Part shown: positions 1 to 13,659 of the stretch, piece by piece
Position numbering within the stretch: the stretch's first letter is position 1
How the letters are laid out: every line of letters begins with the position of its first letter
Source: Marsupella aquatica
Lineage: Eukaryota; Marchantiophyta
DNA length: 64,000 nt
Direction: 5' to 3'
Assembly (NCBI GenBank): GCA_973895155.1
Contig: OZ316898.1
Coordinates: 12,214,001 to 12,278,000, forward strand
Made by a program: the position numbers and the translations under genes
The notes under the pieces: generated by a model
Databases searched by the model: none
What the model saw: the letters and a program-made list of their open reading frames with translations, nothing else
What the model was told of the DNA's origin: nothing

Positions 1-1000
1 ACTGTTGAATACCCACTCCGTCACTGGAATAAATGCTCTTTGACAAAGTCACTTTTGATGTGAATTTATCATAGGATTAGTAGTTATTGACTCAATTTCC
101 TGGATACTGGCATTGTCTTAAAAAAGGGCATACTAAAACCTCTTACGTAGGCAAATGTGATGATAGGTGCGAAGGAATGTACATACTAGGAGTACACTTG
201 ATTCGAACTGTGTGGTGAAATTAACTAAGTTGAACTAATATCTAGAGATTCTTTTGTTTGGGCAATGGGCTAGACAGTAAGTTCTGGGGCCATTTTGGGG
301 CATCACAATTACATTGAACTAAGACTAAAGTTCAGCAAACAAGTTTATCTGGTATGCGTGGTACATCCTGTGTACAGGAATGGCAAAAGCCATAGATTGT
401 ACACCTCGCAAGCCATATAGTAGTGGGTATGGCAGTGATCGAGAGAGAAGGAAGGAAGGGGAAAAAAGGTCTGAAATATTTCCATTCCCACCCCCTATTT
501 TGAGGTTTTATCTCTTCCATTTTTTATCTTGCTGGGGCAAGTTTTTTTTTTGGTAGTTTTTTGTGCCAACGATATGAAATATATGTAAAATCAATTGAAA
601 GCTCATCACCTGCGGCCCACAGGATCTCATGACAAGTACCTCTTGTCACCCACGGTAGTATACTCACAGACAATACAATTGCACCCGATGAGGCTGTGAT
701 TTCATCTGCTTCAAGCAATACAGACTCCTCAATTATAGATTACACATCGGAACAAGGTGGCTTGAATACGTGAACCTCCAACGTACCACCCATTGAGTCG
801 AGGATGGCCTAGACAACACGACAGTCTCCAGGGCTCAGAAGTGGCTGCACCATCGAGTTTAGGAGACATGCTTCGAATCCGTGAAAGACATAGCGATCTT
901 TGAAATTTGAGAGAGAACAGTGATGGGAGGAGAATAGAATTGAAAATTGAAGTACCTATAGATCACTTGAGTCCCCTAACCTGTTCACCGAGCGATAATT
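1..1000. other. left edge, no recognisable gene
   Basis: No exon, RNA gene or transposon domain can be recognised here. Open frames are short and show no conserved motif. The stretch is moderately AT-rich with ordinary poly-T runs (about 541-552). Confidence 0.5.
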
Positions 1001-1002
1001 AC

Positions 1003-1310
1003 CATATACCCATCAATTAATCCAGCACAGCAAGAAGGGACCGCAACGGGCCCACTCTGATTGGCAATTACCCACCTGGATCGGCAGCTTCCCACCAGCC
1101 GCACGCTGGGGAAGCTACGTACTGAACAGTTTGCTCTATCGTGTACAGGACAAGAAGCCTGTCTGCTCTCGTATGCAGTCGTCATTTATTCACACCAGTT
1201 GACAGAATCTTCGTTACGTATGTTAGCACATCAGCACACAGCCGTGCGAACTTCGCCATTGTGCTGGACTGCTGGTTGTTGGACGCAGTCTTTGACAACC
1301 TTCCACCTTG
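1003..1310. repeat. short third copy of the segmental-duplication sequence
   Basis: The sequence around 1010-1130 (a run beginning ATCAATTAATCCAGCACAGC) matches 6800-6900 and 20876-20990 in the same orientation. All three read as CCATCAAT...CCAGCAC / GGGCCC / CTTCCCACC blocks. The similarity to unit A continues through 1130-1300, opposite 6900-7100 (shared blocks such as AAGCCTGTCTGCTC and CAGAATCTTC). It is either the tail of an older third tandem unit running off the left edge or a dispersed fragment. No gene lies in it. Confidence 0.55.
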
Positions 1311-2880
1311 GATGAGTATTTTATTTTAATACCAACCACCAAGAAACCAGGAGGAATATTTTATTCTACCCAAGATCGACAATAAATCAGGAACAGTAAA
1401 CTGGGCAATGGCAACCCACTGGAGTGAATTTCGTTCCCAGGCATGATCTGGTCGTGCAGTCTTTCCGATTCGTCTAGGCCATCTTGGTTATAGAGGTCTC
1501 CAACCCTTACGCTTACTAGGTACAAGAAAGACCCTGCCAGCATTGACACATCATTATTTTAGTTCATTGGACTAACCTGGCTACTCATGCCAAATACCTC
1601 ACAATGGATAATGCTCTTACCCAGTGTGAGTGCACACGGGTCTCAGCATTGTTGAGCCTAATAAATTACATCTTGAATTGCAATCATGGTCTTGAACCCT
1701 CTAAACTGTGATTTTGGGCGTCGTTACAGCCAAGACTACACTTTGCATCAAAAAGTCCTGTCCTAACAAAGCCCCAATACAAGCACCTAAAAACACAATT
1801 AGTCAAACCACGCCAAAAATAGTGCTGTGGGGCCTGTATTCAAGCAATGCCCTATATTTATAGAGTTGGGGGAGGCTCAATGCTAGTGCATTGCACATAT
1901 ATATCATGACGAAGTGAGGCAATTCAAAGAAATATAGGTGAGGCTGTGATAAGGCAAGAAAGTCATTGAGGCCAGAATAAAAGTGTTATGCAGGCATGCA
2001 AGGTGACTTTTGAGCCCAATGCCCATGTTTTGCACAGCTATCAGTGTGGTTGTATATGTTGTTATTATATTTGAGGTCAGGTTGTCAGTGCAGCCGTGTT
2101 GTGGGTGTGGAAGTCAATCAATGTTGTTTCAAAGGGGTAGTCATTGCATTGGTGTGGTTGTTGCGGAAATGTTTTCACAATCACAACATGGCTGCAACAA
2201 TCATGTAGCCTATGATTCGAACCCAGCATTCAGAACATGAATTTTACCATTAAATTGACAAAATCAAGGTGCACGGATCAGGAGGCCCCGATTTATTCTT
2301 ACCCAGAATTCATTCCATAAGCAGACAAGATGGCACATTCTCGTGATTACATATTAGATAGAGTAGTTACAAGGAGCTTATTAAAATTTAATGCTCAAAA
2401 ATTTGTAAGATATTTGTGGGGGATGAAAGCTGTGTTCACTTAGTACTTTAAAGAGACATCAAGCAGTATAAATTTCATGTTTCTTACCTCAAGTGATAGA
2501 TCTTTCGGAGTCCCGACACTGGCTGCTGCTGTTGCTTCTTAGAGCGCGGAGAACTGACTGTCTACACGGGGATTGGATTCATTTCATCCTCCTTCCTTCC
2601 TTGGTCGTTGCGATCCTCGTTGCCTCCTGCCGCCTGCTTGCTGGCTGATCGAGGTGATTTCGAGTAGTAGTGTGATTTGAAAACGTGTACACCCCCAAAT
2701 TCTCAACAGCTAGCAGCATCAATCGTCGTCATCCTCAGGGTTGCAAACTGACTGAACTCGGGTCACTTTCAGAATTTCTAGCTGCGGTTGATTAATTGAT
2801 CGAGCAGCTGAGTGCGGCCCAAAGCTAGGCAGGCGGTGGACGACAGGTTGACTGGTGCAGGCTCGAGTCGCGCGACATGC
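1311..2880. other. unassigned spacer before unit A
   Basis: No gene is recognised. A TATA-like box (GTATAAATTT) occurs near 2468-2478, about 460 bp before hairpin A, and could belong to its promoter, but the stretch aligns poorly with the better promoter candidate in unit B. Confidence 0.4.
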
Positions 2881-2935
2881 GTTCGACGGATCAGAACTGC
2901 AGTCAGTGGATGGAATGTCATGCTTCCCCACATGG

Positions 2936-3025
2936 TTTTTGCGCTTGCACATTGGTCTCTTCACACACAAACATTAGCCAGGTGCGGTGTTTGTGTGAGA
3001 AGAGGCCAATGTCCAAACGTACGAA
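2936..3025 (+). ncRNA. microRNA-like precursor hairpin, copy A
   Basis: Bases 2936-2973 pair with 2988-3025 to give a stem of about 38 positions and a 14-nt loop (2974-2987). Counted from the loop, the first ten pairs are perfect, then come A2963/A2998 (mismatch), 14 further pairs including one U-G wobble, a C/C mismatch, and mostly paired ends. This is the size and near-perfect pairing expected of a plant miRNA stem-loop. The arms match copy B at 16171-16260 almost base for base, while flanks and loop diverge more. No known miRNA family was recognised from memory, so the identity of any mature product is open. An inverted-repeat remnant is the main alternative. Confidence 0.55.
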
Positions 3026-6000
3026 ACTCTTAAGTAATTCAGATGGCTTGACCCGGGGCACTGATTAAGAGTGAGCCTACGAGATTCAGTTCAAGCAGCG
3101 GTCGACCTTCCAATTTCCGGAGCTTTGTAGAATGATTGTGTGCAGCAAGACGTCGATCACAATCAACTAACCAGCCAATTAAGTTTATGACTCAGTTCCT
3201 TTGCGCAATCATGCACTCAGGGATGAGTAAGCACCCCACTAGAATTGGAGACCACATAAGTACGAATCAGGAAAAGGGTCACTCAAGGTTTGTTGCGGCG
3301 GCAAATGGTTGTCCAGGAACAAATATATTGAAGCAGATGATTACTTCTGTGCTTATTACGCATGATCCACATGGTGTTTCCTAGATCGACCTGAACTTAT
3401 TTATGAAGGACCCAGTACAATTTACGATAATAACCTCCCCCGATCGATACTCAGAGACATCGTTTAATTTTGTTGCTTGAGTCGAGCTGCAGTGGCTGGT
3501 TCTTCAGTTGAGATTTCGAGGGTCAGATTAAAATTGTTGTAGCTAGCTAGTCTGTACCAGAGTCTGTCTCTCGAACATTTCAATTCCTGGAAACTCTCCA
3601 AACAATGTTAGTATTTTTTTACATTAAAGACCACCTTGTTTAATCCTCAGCGTCGATTATATTCGTTGTAATAATTTCTTTCAAATCATTATTGATGTCT
3701 GGTTCTCGGGATCGAGCAAAGTCGGTCCGATCGATGCAAAGTCGAATTCAAGCTCTACTATCGCAAGCAATAGTCTTCCGATCTAACCTTTTCGGAAAAT
3801 GTCGAGTGACTAGAGTTTGAAGTCTGCTTCGTTATATCGAACAAGCTGCCCGGCAAAGATTCTCAGCATTATGAAGCGATTTGCTACTAGGTAGCAGCTC
3901 CTATCCATAGCTCCACATCCCGCCCCACATGGGAGCACTTGGTACGTACAATATTGGTCCTCGTGAAGCATCATTCTGCCAAAGACCACCAGCTGAATCT
4001 ATTCCTTTTATGTTCAAGCTGCGCGCCTAGTACGGGTCTACGGTAGCTCCGCATTGAATCTGCAGGCTCATCATCCCCCACGTAACTTCGATGGCCGAGA
4101 GTTGAAGCTAACTGAGTCACGATCAAATATTCATCCCATTCAAGCAACTTACATTTGGTTCTTCGGGTGTGAACTTACTGGTTCTGTCAAAAATCATCGA
4201 AGCAATTTCGAATTCACGTTAATTGTAACGCCTGAAGCACTCCGGTAATGAAATTGATAAGCCCGTGCATGTGTTTACGAAATACCGTTTCACATAGTCG
4301 TTTTCTTCTCACTTCTGTGATGAGTTCAAGGAACCGCTGATCTCTGTTGAGCTGCAGTTTTCTTTCGATACCGCTTCTTTGCGTTTCAGTGACTTTCTTA
4401 GACTTTGTGGTGAATTTGTAGAAGAAAGTCTATATATGATCAAAAGGTGAAGCAAATATGACACATGTTTTACCATCACTCCAATCATGCCCTCACCTGG
4501 GAATTAATTTCTCCATCGATTGGAATTAAAGTCGGCTTGTGTAGTAGCAGGCCAGTCTAATCATGGAAGCGCATTCCAATCACGCGCAATCGTTCTAGGG
4601 TCTAGAAACACTAGCTAGAGCAGTGCAGTTCACTTGGGGTCTACTTAACTACTCGGAAGTTGGTCTTTCGAAAGCTAGGCGATCTAACGCAAGTTAAACA
4701 AATCACCTCCAGTCTGAAGAGTCGAAAGGATAGGAACTGGACTCGAGGAACTCGATCCCTTGTCAAGCAGGAAACAAGGAGAAGCTTCAGTAACCTGTTC
4801 TGAGATCAGTTGACTTGATTTCATCGGGTTTGCTTTTGGGTTCAAATCCATTAATTAAAAAAAGATAATTTGTGAGGATACCACGGTCACGACGAGCTCA
4901 CACATATATGTGAGGTACAGGAAGCGGTACTGTGCCTGAACACAGTACTTGTGATTTGGTAGCTAGCCTACGGTCTCCGTTTTAGACAAGCAACAGCAGC
5001 GAATAAGAATAATAGAACATTAAGCATACCGGTACAGAACTGCTTCAAGCTAAGCGGCCGCATGACCAACGTGCGGGCCAACGGGCCATTTAATGTGGAC
5101 GTTCGGTATATTTTCTTCTGTCAGTAATAGTACTGGCTTATAGAGTCTGCCAGAAATCATTTGGTGTGCTAGACGTACCTCGTCATGACTTGGGAAGCAT
5201 GGCTGCTGGTCATGGAAGTAAGGCAGGAAAGTTGGTCATGACCCAGATTTAGCTCGACCTCAATTTATTGTACAAAAACGTTTTAGCCCCGCTTCACATT
5301 TGTTTCCCACGATGCCGACTGGCCGGCTCGATCCGAGCCATGGAGAGTCGATATGATTTTGGACTTCGTTTAGTACTATACAGCCGCCGGTCGCCCCCAA
5401 TCTTCAAAGCACGTACGGTACCCAGCACCAGAGTACTTTTCTCCGGAACATTCTCGCTTTGTGGACAAATTAACCAGTGACTGGCCAAATTGACAATTTA
5501 CTTTTATATAATTATGCTTCGTTTCTGTTGTAAGCGCGGGTACTCTTGTCAGTTCATGGGATTCACTGTCGTCTACAGATCCAAATGCTTTGAAGATCGA
5601 TCCGAATGTCTCCAGCTTACGATATTGCTCATTCATATATGTTGAATGAATCGTGCCCTGGTATACCCAAGTTCCACTGACCGCACTCAAATTTCATTAG
5701 ACATACCATCTGTTGAGCAATGTTTAGCTCTTCTATGGAAAAATTGGATCAGAGCGAACAGTGTTCCGCATGTTATCATGACACTGACGAAGTACTATAG
5801 CTAGAACCAAGCTGCCTACTTGTTAACCATACACCCAACCTTCGTACTTCTTAGAATTGACAGAGTATACCAAACTATCAGTAATGATGGAGTTTTCCAT
5901 TAAATGTTGCTTTGAAGGTATCAATCCAGTCCGATTATCCGGACAAATTTAATTACTTGGTGCCGCACGATGTTGGCTAGCTAGCTACTTTTCGAAGGTG

Positions 6001-6925
6001 TCCAACAGTCTGACCTAGCAAGAGAGTCAGGCATTGAACGATTAGGTCATTCTGGAGATGGAGGGATGCCACCTAGGTGGCTGGCTTCGTAATAAGGTAA
6101 GGTGCCACTATTCCTATGCCCTGGGAAACTACCCTCGATCCAAGCTTGTGAGGGTAGTGGACCATGTAAACATAACGTGCAATCTTCCATAAAATTGCTG
6201 TCTGGCTCATTACACAGGCATCCTAAGGCACCGGGGGACCCTTGGCACCTACTGTTTACCTTCCAGAGTCAATAGAAAGTTCATCCTCCGTAGACGCTAC
6301 GGACGTGCTCGTCTGGGACCCGGGGACCCTGGAGACCTAGTCCACAGCGTAGAAAGTTCGGCTGCTGGTCCGTGAATTGAAAGACACGAGAGCAACGACC
6401 CAATCCTATTCATGCACACCATCCTGTTTGATCAATTCACGGCACCACTGCCTGCAATGCCGGCCGGCCCCAGTTGCCACCGTCATGAATATGCAATCTG
6501 TACACAGTCACCTATGGTGTCCTGTATTTTCTCCTTCCAGTTGGTTCGTGTTCAATTGTTTGTTCCCACTCTGCAGGAGGAAAAGTGCACAACACTACAA
6601 GTCCACTCTGATCGCAATTTCGCCCTTCGCCCCGGAACGGAAAATGGAATTTATCAATCAATCACTGCCATCTTTAGTAAGCTTTGTCCCACCATGCATG
6701 ATAAGTCCTTTGTCCCGGCTCATAACCATATTTTTCGGAGGATGTTCTCATGTCTGATCTGTCCCCGGCAAGGGATGCGATGGTCAAGCTCAGATCAACC
6801 TGCAATGGGCCCACTCTTACTGGCAACCCAGGACCATCATCAGCATGAAAGCTTCCCACCATGGCGGTCGCTGCGCTATCTGCCAAGCTACTTAACAGTT
6901 GGCTCTATCCTACAGAACCCTAGTG
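3026..6925. other. unit A non-coding stretch downstream of the hairpin
   Basis: This stretch is homologous in blocks to 16261-21000 of unit B. No reading frame is conserved between the two copies, so no protein gene is called. If the hairpin is transcribed, the first few hundred bases would be its primary transcript. In copy B a CAG/GTAAGT splice donor sits downstream (about 16390-16397), whereas here the matching spot near 3175 has lost it. Confidence 0.45.
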
Positions 6926-6929
6926 ACAA

Positions 6930-7050
6930 GCCTGTCTGCTCCCTTGTACACTAGTCATTGCTCCCTTGTACACCCGGCTTGTACACTAGTCATTGCTCCC
7001 TTGTACACCCGGCTTGTATACTAGTCATTCCTCCCTTGTACACTAGTCAT
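6930..7050. repeat. 35-bp tandem repeat (CTCCCTTGTACAC family)
   Basis: Copies of CATTGCTCCCTTGTACAC followed by CCGGCTTGTACACTAGT recur with a 35-bp period (starts near 6956 and 6991, then partial copies to about 7050). Unit B lacks the array, so it arose or expanded after the segmental duplication. Confidence 0.75.
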
Positions 7051-7171
7051 TCATTCACCCTAGTTAATAGAATCTTCATTGCTCACAACCGTGCACACCT
7101 CCCTTTTTGTTGGCGTCCCTGTAATCACATTAAAAATGAATACCTGCATACACATATAGAATGACACTCAA

Positions 7172-7352
7172 TTATTTCAGAGCACAATTGGGTTTATCAT
7201 GAAACTAAATAATTTCAGAGCACAATTGGGTTTATCATGAAACTAAGTAATTTCAGAGCACAATTGGGTTTATCACGAAACTAAAGAATTAAAAATAGAT
7301 ACATATATAGAATAACATTGAACTATTTTAGAGCACAATTTATCATGAACTA
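7172..7352. repeat. 38-bp tandem repeat (TTTCAGAGCACAATTGGG family)
   Basis: Three near-identical 38-bp copies start with TTTCAGAGCACAATTGGG at 7175, 7213 and 7251. A truncated copy (TTTTAGAGCACAATTTATC) follows near 7325. It lies in the block private to unit A. Confidence 0.8.
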
Positions 7353-7959
7353 ATTAAAGGCTAGGCAGCAATGACGGACTCCTAAGTTGTATTTAGTCAT
7401 CCGCATGGACTGTCACAGGGAAACAGCTCACTTTACACCAAATCATGACACAATCTAAGACATTTGTCATGTTTGGGCTGGCAACACGTTGCACCTCAGT
7501 ATTGGTCACAAGGGACTACCCGAGCACTAAGTTAAGCATAACTTTTGGCCCCAGATTTTATTTGAGAACAATGAGACCTCATTGCCATCAGCATTCTGGT
7601 GCCTACATGGGCATGAGAGGGAATATCCAATAGACCTTGTCAAGCTTTGTGGTTGGGGCCAAAACATAACAAACCAAAGTTGTTTTGGGGGTGATGAGAG
7701 GTTACAGAAGCATATATGAACAAGGACATATAGCTACACCGTTCTAACACTCTGCTATTTTAACTTATTGAAAATGATGTAAACATGATCTTATCATATC
7801 CTATTTTAGTTTATTAAAGTAATCATTTGAATTAAAGTACAGAAATGAATTTATTGTGAAAAAATAGAGGCGCATCAATCTCGGACAGCGTGCATCATAC
7901 AAGCCATAGAATTTATAAATTTATGTAATTTAAGTAATAAATATCATGTCAGCTGCCTA

Positions 7960-8045
7960 ATGTGCGGCACAAACGCTGTAGCACAGTGGTGGTTGCCTTG
8001 TGTGGGATCTGGTGGGTTGGGGGTTCCAGCCCTGCAAGAAATACT
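7960..8045 (+). mobile_element. tRNA-derived SINE-like sequence
   Basis: An RNA polymerase III A-box-like TAGCACAGTGG lies at 7979-7989 and a B-box-like GGTTCCAGCCC at 8022-8032. The spacing is tRNA-like, but there is no folded tRNA body or anticodon arm. An AT-rich tail follows. This combination is typical of a tRNA-derived SINE head. The 3' limit is uncertain. Confidence 0.5.
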
Positions 8046-11000
8046 TATTTTACATCAAGATTATTTTGAATGACAAAATTCTATAAGAATTGTGTAAAGG
8101 AGTATAAGTGCAAAAAAGAGAAACAAAGTATTTTGAAATAATGAAAACATATAGGGGGTCTGAGATAAATTCAAAACTGATGAAATAACAAAGAAGACAG
8201 CTCTCATATGCCAAATTAAAATTAAAATAATGACAAAATAAAAATGAACTAGGAAGACTGAAACAAAGATTCGCATTATAGCAATGTCGGAAAAAAGCAT
8301 ATATGAACAAGGACACTATAATACTCACCTGGCCATCCAAAGTTTGTGATCACGTTCACGCACACTAGTGGCCCTGTGATTCACATGAAAGCACTAGGTT
8401 GGCAACAAGTGGAAATAAGGGGAGATTGATTGGCTTCTAAAGCTCAAGTCACCCTAAGGGGAGGTGACCTTGAGCTACTCTAGTTCTACTATGCATGAAG
8501 AATCTCATCAAGGACCCGCAATATATTGATAGTTAGTTGAGCGTTCTTGGATCTGTAGCGTGAGACCGTCTCTTAGTGACACCAGACCATAAATTGCAAA
8601 GCTAGCAACAAACGTTATAAGACGACGAATGGCTCCCTTGAGAAAGGGACTGTGCGCAATACTTACCACTTGTGAAGTTGCAAACCATCCAATCCCCATG
8701 GACTGTGACACACCCTTTAGAGTGTCACGAGTGTCACGTGCTGATCCTCCTCCCACTCCAAGATTTTTTTATGAGCCAATTTAGACCTTCAATTTCTCGC
8801 TTTATCTGCAATTGAGTGGGTCTTAGACATAATTATCCTCGAGACACGTGACTGTTTGAAATACATCGTTTGCTTACTACAGTTCGACTAGTACTGAGCA
8901 GTTGTAAGGATCCGAAATAGATTCTGGCAAATTGCTCGCATGCTGAAGCTACTCAGGCTCTTGATCTCGTTGTCAACTTACATGCACTACTATTACCCAA
9001 CTAGCCAAGTAGAGATGTTCGCCGTCATAACTTCGGTGGCATTGCGAACTACATGAGTCGTGTGGGCCAGGACGGTTCTGTACTGAGCTGCAGTAATATA
9101 TAATTAAGTCTGATGACTGAGCAGTATTAAGTTTGATGCCTTTGCTGCCGGAGGACTTGGGTTGGACAGGATTGACCTTGATTCTGCATTGCTAATTAAT
9201 TACTGCTGCTGCTACCTTCTAGAATTGTATATTAAGGTTCCAGACCAGACCAGCTAAAGTGGCTCGCTGTTGTGGCTGTCTTGCCATCGATCTTTTTGTT
9301 AATCCCCACAGCTACAATGACATGGCTGGAGGTCTGTGCTGTAGCGCTGTAGAATCAGCAAAATCAATATATAACCTCCTTCGGAATCTAGTTGGATAGA
9401 ATGCGCGGGTTTGGGTTCAGTCCACTATTATCAATTCAAATATATTTTAATCTTCATGAAAGTACAGCCATGTGTAGGTTATGTTACCAGATTCGCTGCA
9501 TGCCCCAGGCCTTCACTCACTGCAGGACGAACACAACCTCTTGCAGCAGCAGTTAGTCCCATTAGACCATTCTGCTGCTGGCTCTCGATGTGGTGCCATT
9601 TAGTTTGATCGTGGCTTGCTTCGTTTTGGTATTTCTGTTGAGAAATTCAAACCCCAAAAACGCCGCCGTGACCAAAGCGAGGGAGGGCAATATTTTGACG
9701 CGTTTTTGCACTGAAGATCCACCCGGGCACGAGACTTGAGTAGAAACGAAATCATGCCAACATGGGGAAAAGTGAAATTTGTCCAATCAGAGCAGCGTAT
9801 TTGGTACACATGGCATTCCAACACGGAGATTGCATTGGAAATATACACCTGCAACGTTTGGGCCTCGACTGGATGCCATGTGAATTGGTACTAGACCATG
9901 TGGGACGCACGTGATTGGAATATCTGGGATCCCACGGCTATGACTCCATAAATTCTGCTGAGTCTCTAGGCTAAGGATTTTATTATAGTTTGTTTGTACA
10001 AACTTGCAATTTGTTCAATGGATAAGTTCTTAATTATTGATTAAGCAGGCATTCTAATAATATAATTGCATTGCAACAACTGTCTTCGTTAGTTTGCATA
10101 GGATAGCGCAAGGGCAGGAGATCATCCGGTATAATATTTAATTTGATGCTCGACGGACAAGACGACCGGGCATCCAACTGTCCTTGTGAAGGACTAACTT
10201 GTCTACCTTGGTATCTTGCAATCTTCAAGGAAGAGTTTGTTATTAAAATTTCGATGTTTTGCTGTTCGGCACTACCTCAAACATGATGATTTCTTTTGAA
10301 ATTTTTCGGTTTACCATATATGATATTTAGCTTTACAGGGCAGCTGCTATTGGTGACTGCCTCAGGCAGACATGATCAATTTCCTTGAAACTTTTCTCCT
10401 ATTCTTGCAGCCGCCAAGTATTCCAGTGTTACGGAGGCAGTGTACTCTTCAATCTGAATGTGTCAATTGAGTTCCTGTTGCAGTACTAGTTAAAGTGATC
10501 CATGAGCTCGAGTTACCAGAATGATTTGTGGTACGTCAAGTTATCCAAATGAAAGATGTCGTCCAGCGAAGCAGAATGCTGATTGGTTGGATCGAGACTT
10601 ATAAATTGCCCATGATGATATTGGAGCTCCAGCCGCTGCATAAGGCTTTCGTCATCTTCATTGTCTAACGAAGAATAAGGCTCACGTCAGGTTTCCTGTG
10701 GATTGCCTGCAGTTTTCAACGATATTCCTAGTTTCTTCGCCAGATTCTGTTACAACAGTTTCGATAGAGTGATGGACGGGCTTCATGCTCAACATTGCCA
10801 GCCGGCAGGGGATCTTCAATTAACGTCAACTTCTGCCGCCACCACAACACTAGTATTCGAATAGATGAGGACTATTCCAATCCGCGTTACTGAGGATACG
10901 TATAGGTCGCATACTTGCCAGCGAACATGTTTCAAATTAACGTACCTTGACAATCTTCAATCCACAACGCTATGACCTTTTTGCCTAGCCTCTTCAACTG

Positions 11001-11630
11001 TCCAGCTTGTTGATTGCTAAAATCACTCCCCGAACACAGTTGAATAATACATATATAACTCGGACACACATCCAAGTTGCAATAGAACTTTAAGGGGCTT
11101 TACAGAGTGGAAGAGACAAGTAATGTCCTCCCATTTATATCCCTGTCTATCATTAATTTTGTCATACTACTGTAATTTCAACAAATATCACAGTTCATTT
11201 CCAAGCCAATTTTCTCGAAGAACTCAGCCATTCGTTGGAACAACGATATTGTAAGATACACCTCGGGCAATTTTGATGTACTCAGAACATCCTGAGTGAG
11301 CAACTTTGTGTACGTGCCGTTCCAGAACGAAAGGGAAAAAGACTAATTATGATGGGACTTCGATCCTTCTAGAACTCCTCAGATAGTCGTTACTTAATGT
11401 CTACTATCTGCCCCAGCGCTAGCTAGCTTTACTCAAAACTTTTGCTCGATTTCAGAATCCCTTTATGCGGAACAGTTGTCTGAACAGTATTCATCACGTT
11501 TGAAAAAATTACCCTGCAGCAGGTCATTTTCACTTTATATAATACCTACTCTCAGGCGAAGTATATAGAGCTTGTGGGGAATCTTGTCATCTGCATAGAC
11601 GTCGTCAACTAAAATGTTCCCGAAACACGC
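8046..11630. other. block private to unit A, no gene recognised
   Basis: This sequence has no counterpart in unit B. It includes an AT-rich stretch (8050-8340) whose open frames are low-complexity. A short hairpin lies at 8440-8475 (AGCTCAAGTCACC facing GGTGACCTTGAGCT). No protein motif or transposase was seen. Confidence 0.45.
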
Positions 11631-12577
11631 CACATTAACCTGGGAGGTAAATAAACGTGGGCCAGTAGGGTTAGATATCAACTGAATCCTTCAGTAACTG
11701 GGAGAAATTATGAAGACCATAATGATGGACCAGAAACAGCCCCCAAAGTAACTTTGCTAGTAGGAACTTTGCAGTACACGAAGGCTACTATCGAGGAATC
11801 CCGTGGTTCACGGAAGTGCAGTAATCTGGGAAACCATTGGACTTGACAAGCGATCGGAATTTGAACCAACTTCTAAAACCCCTCCCGTGAATTAGCTGGA
11901 CAATGGTGTTATTGAGGAGAATAACGGCAGGATATGTCCGATAACAAATCTTCTGTATGATGTTTTGAGACAAAGGACACAGCGGAAAAGTTATTTTCAT
12001 TTAACAGAACTACCTTCATGAGAATCGCCTCTTCTTCGTCCTATGTGGCTTGCTATATTATAATTTGACCACCATGGGCACTTGCAGTTCTTTGTCATCA
12101 GCATCATGAATTTTGAGGGCAATAACTTAAGAGCTCTCAGATGACCATTTCACCAAGAGAGACCTAAATTCGAAATTTTCCCCTTGATTACTCCAAGAAT
12201 CTTGTGCAGGGCGTGCTCCTGAGGGTCGAGCTTGCGTCACGCCATCCTGAACAGAAGCAGGTGTCGTCAATTTCTCGTCACTCAATGGCAGCAAATTCTT
12301 AAGTTGAATGCATGCAACAAAATTGAGTTGGTCATATAACCATAAACTAATGAGCAAAACCCGGGGTAGTAATGATGAGCTAAACGCACTTTATGAAGTT
12401 TAATCAGTGGACCATCTATATTTGACCTGTCCATGTACGATTCCACTAAGACATTCTAATCATTGAATTGAGCAACGGACCTGACAGAGGTCAACCCAGA
12501 AACCTTCAGTTCCAATAAATAAAGACGTGGTGAATTTGAAAAGCTAGGAGACGAAATTAAAAGACCAAGACTGCCGT

Positions 12578-12620
12578 ACATAGGCCCAATCAGTCTTGCC
12601 GAGACAGATTGGGCCTATGT
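12578..12620. other. perfect 14-bp inverted repeat
   Basis: ACATAGGCCCAATC (12578-12591) is perfectly complementary to GATTGGGCCTATGT (12607-12620) across a 15-nt loop. In unit B only the right arm has a homologue (near 23110, imperfect), so the hairpin exists in unit A alone. Confidence 0.7.
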
Positions 12621-13659
12621 GACCGAGAATGCTGCAGAGATACATATTTGCAGGACTAAATATATCATTGGAAGAAGCCAACCAGCCCGGGAACCAGCCT
12701 TTTATAGAATTGGTGTAAACTGTTGCCAAATTTTGTGGCTTTACTCGTCTACTGAGTAGGAACAATTAAGGCTCATTTGAGTCAAAACCCGACTTGTCTA
12801 CTTGTGCTGCAAATCATTTTTGCACAATACATTAGACCTCGGATGCCTTCTTCATCAAGAATCTTATCCAATTATGATCAGTGAAATTTTGCAGCTCGAC
12901 AATCCTTCTCTACAAGGGAGTGAGCTCATACCAAATATAGTTTACTTTACTTAAGCACAACCTGAATATCAAATTAGACAGGACAAAATGATCACCGGGA
13001 TTATCGAGACCAGAAAAGGGTGAAATGTGGTCAGATAAGCGCTTCACCTATTATAGGTAAAATCGGGGGGTAAATCCGGCTGCCTCTCCCCTGACAGAAT
13101 CCTTTGTGGACAATGTCACTATCGAAACTACGATTCAGGTACTATCCAAAAGCTGCTGCATTTGCTTTGATCAGGTGAAGCTTACAGTTGGACGTGTGGC
13201 ACACAATCTTAACGTTGGGAATCAGACTCTGCACTCCTACACGTGACCAGAGTTTTGGGCGCGTGATTTACATATTTGTGTTGTTGACAATCATAATACT
13301 CCAAGTTATTGACATTTCCAGTAACACCGAGAACTAGGAATGACTCTTATATATGACAATATCCCACCAGAATTTTGCTCATGTCGTTTTCAACTCCCAG
13401 CTCAAAAGGATCGTGCACATTTCTAAGACACATCTGCGGATCTTCTACGACTACCGATTCCAAGCCCTGGACCTGCTTGCTCTACACAATGAACCAGGTC
13501 ATTGATTTCCTCAGTCAAAGACTAATGCATGATTTCATTTTCAATGGCTTTCACAACCATACCTACACAAATCAGAAGCAAATACACCGGTAATGGTCTA
13601 CATCTCTTGTCTGGCTAGTTTTATAGAAACAATGAGTGTACCTGTCGTGCAATGTCCCT

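Noticed and set aside
6412-6954. 180-codon plus-strand frame in unit A
   Set aside because: The homologous part of unit B (20480-21000) does not keep the frame, and no domain is visible.
7480-7670. 5S rRNA-like sequence (CGAGCACTAAGTTAAGC)
   Set aside because: Only about a dozen bases resemble 5S rRNA. The internal promoter and overall fold are absent.
8050-8340. hydrophobic minus-strand frame that looks like a membrane protein
   Set aside because: AT-rich DNA in reverse gives Phe/Leu/Ile-rich peptides by chance. There is no family match, and it lies in a block absent from unit B.
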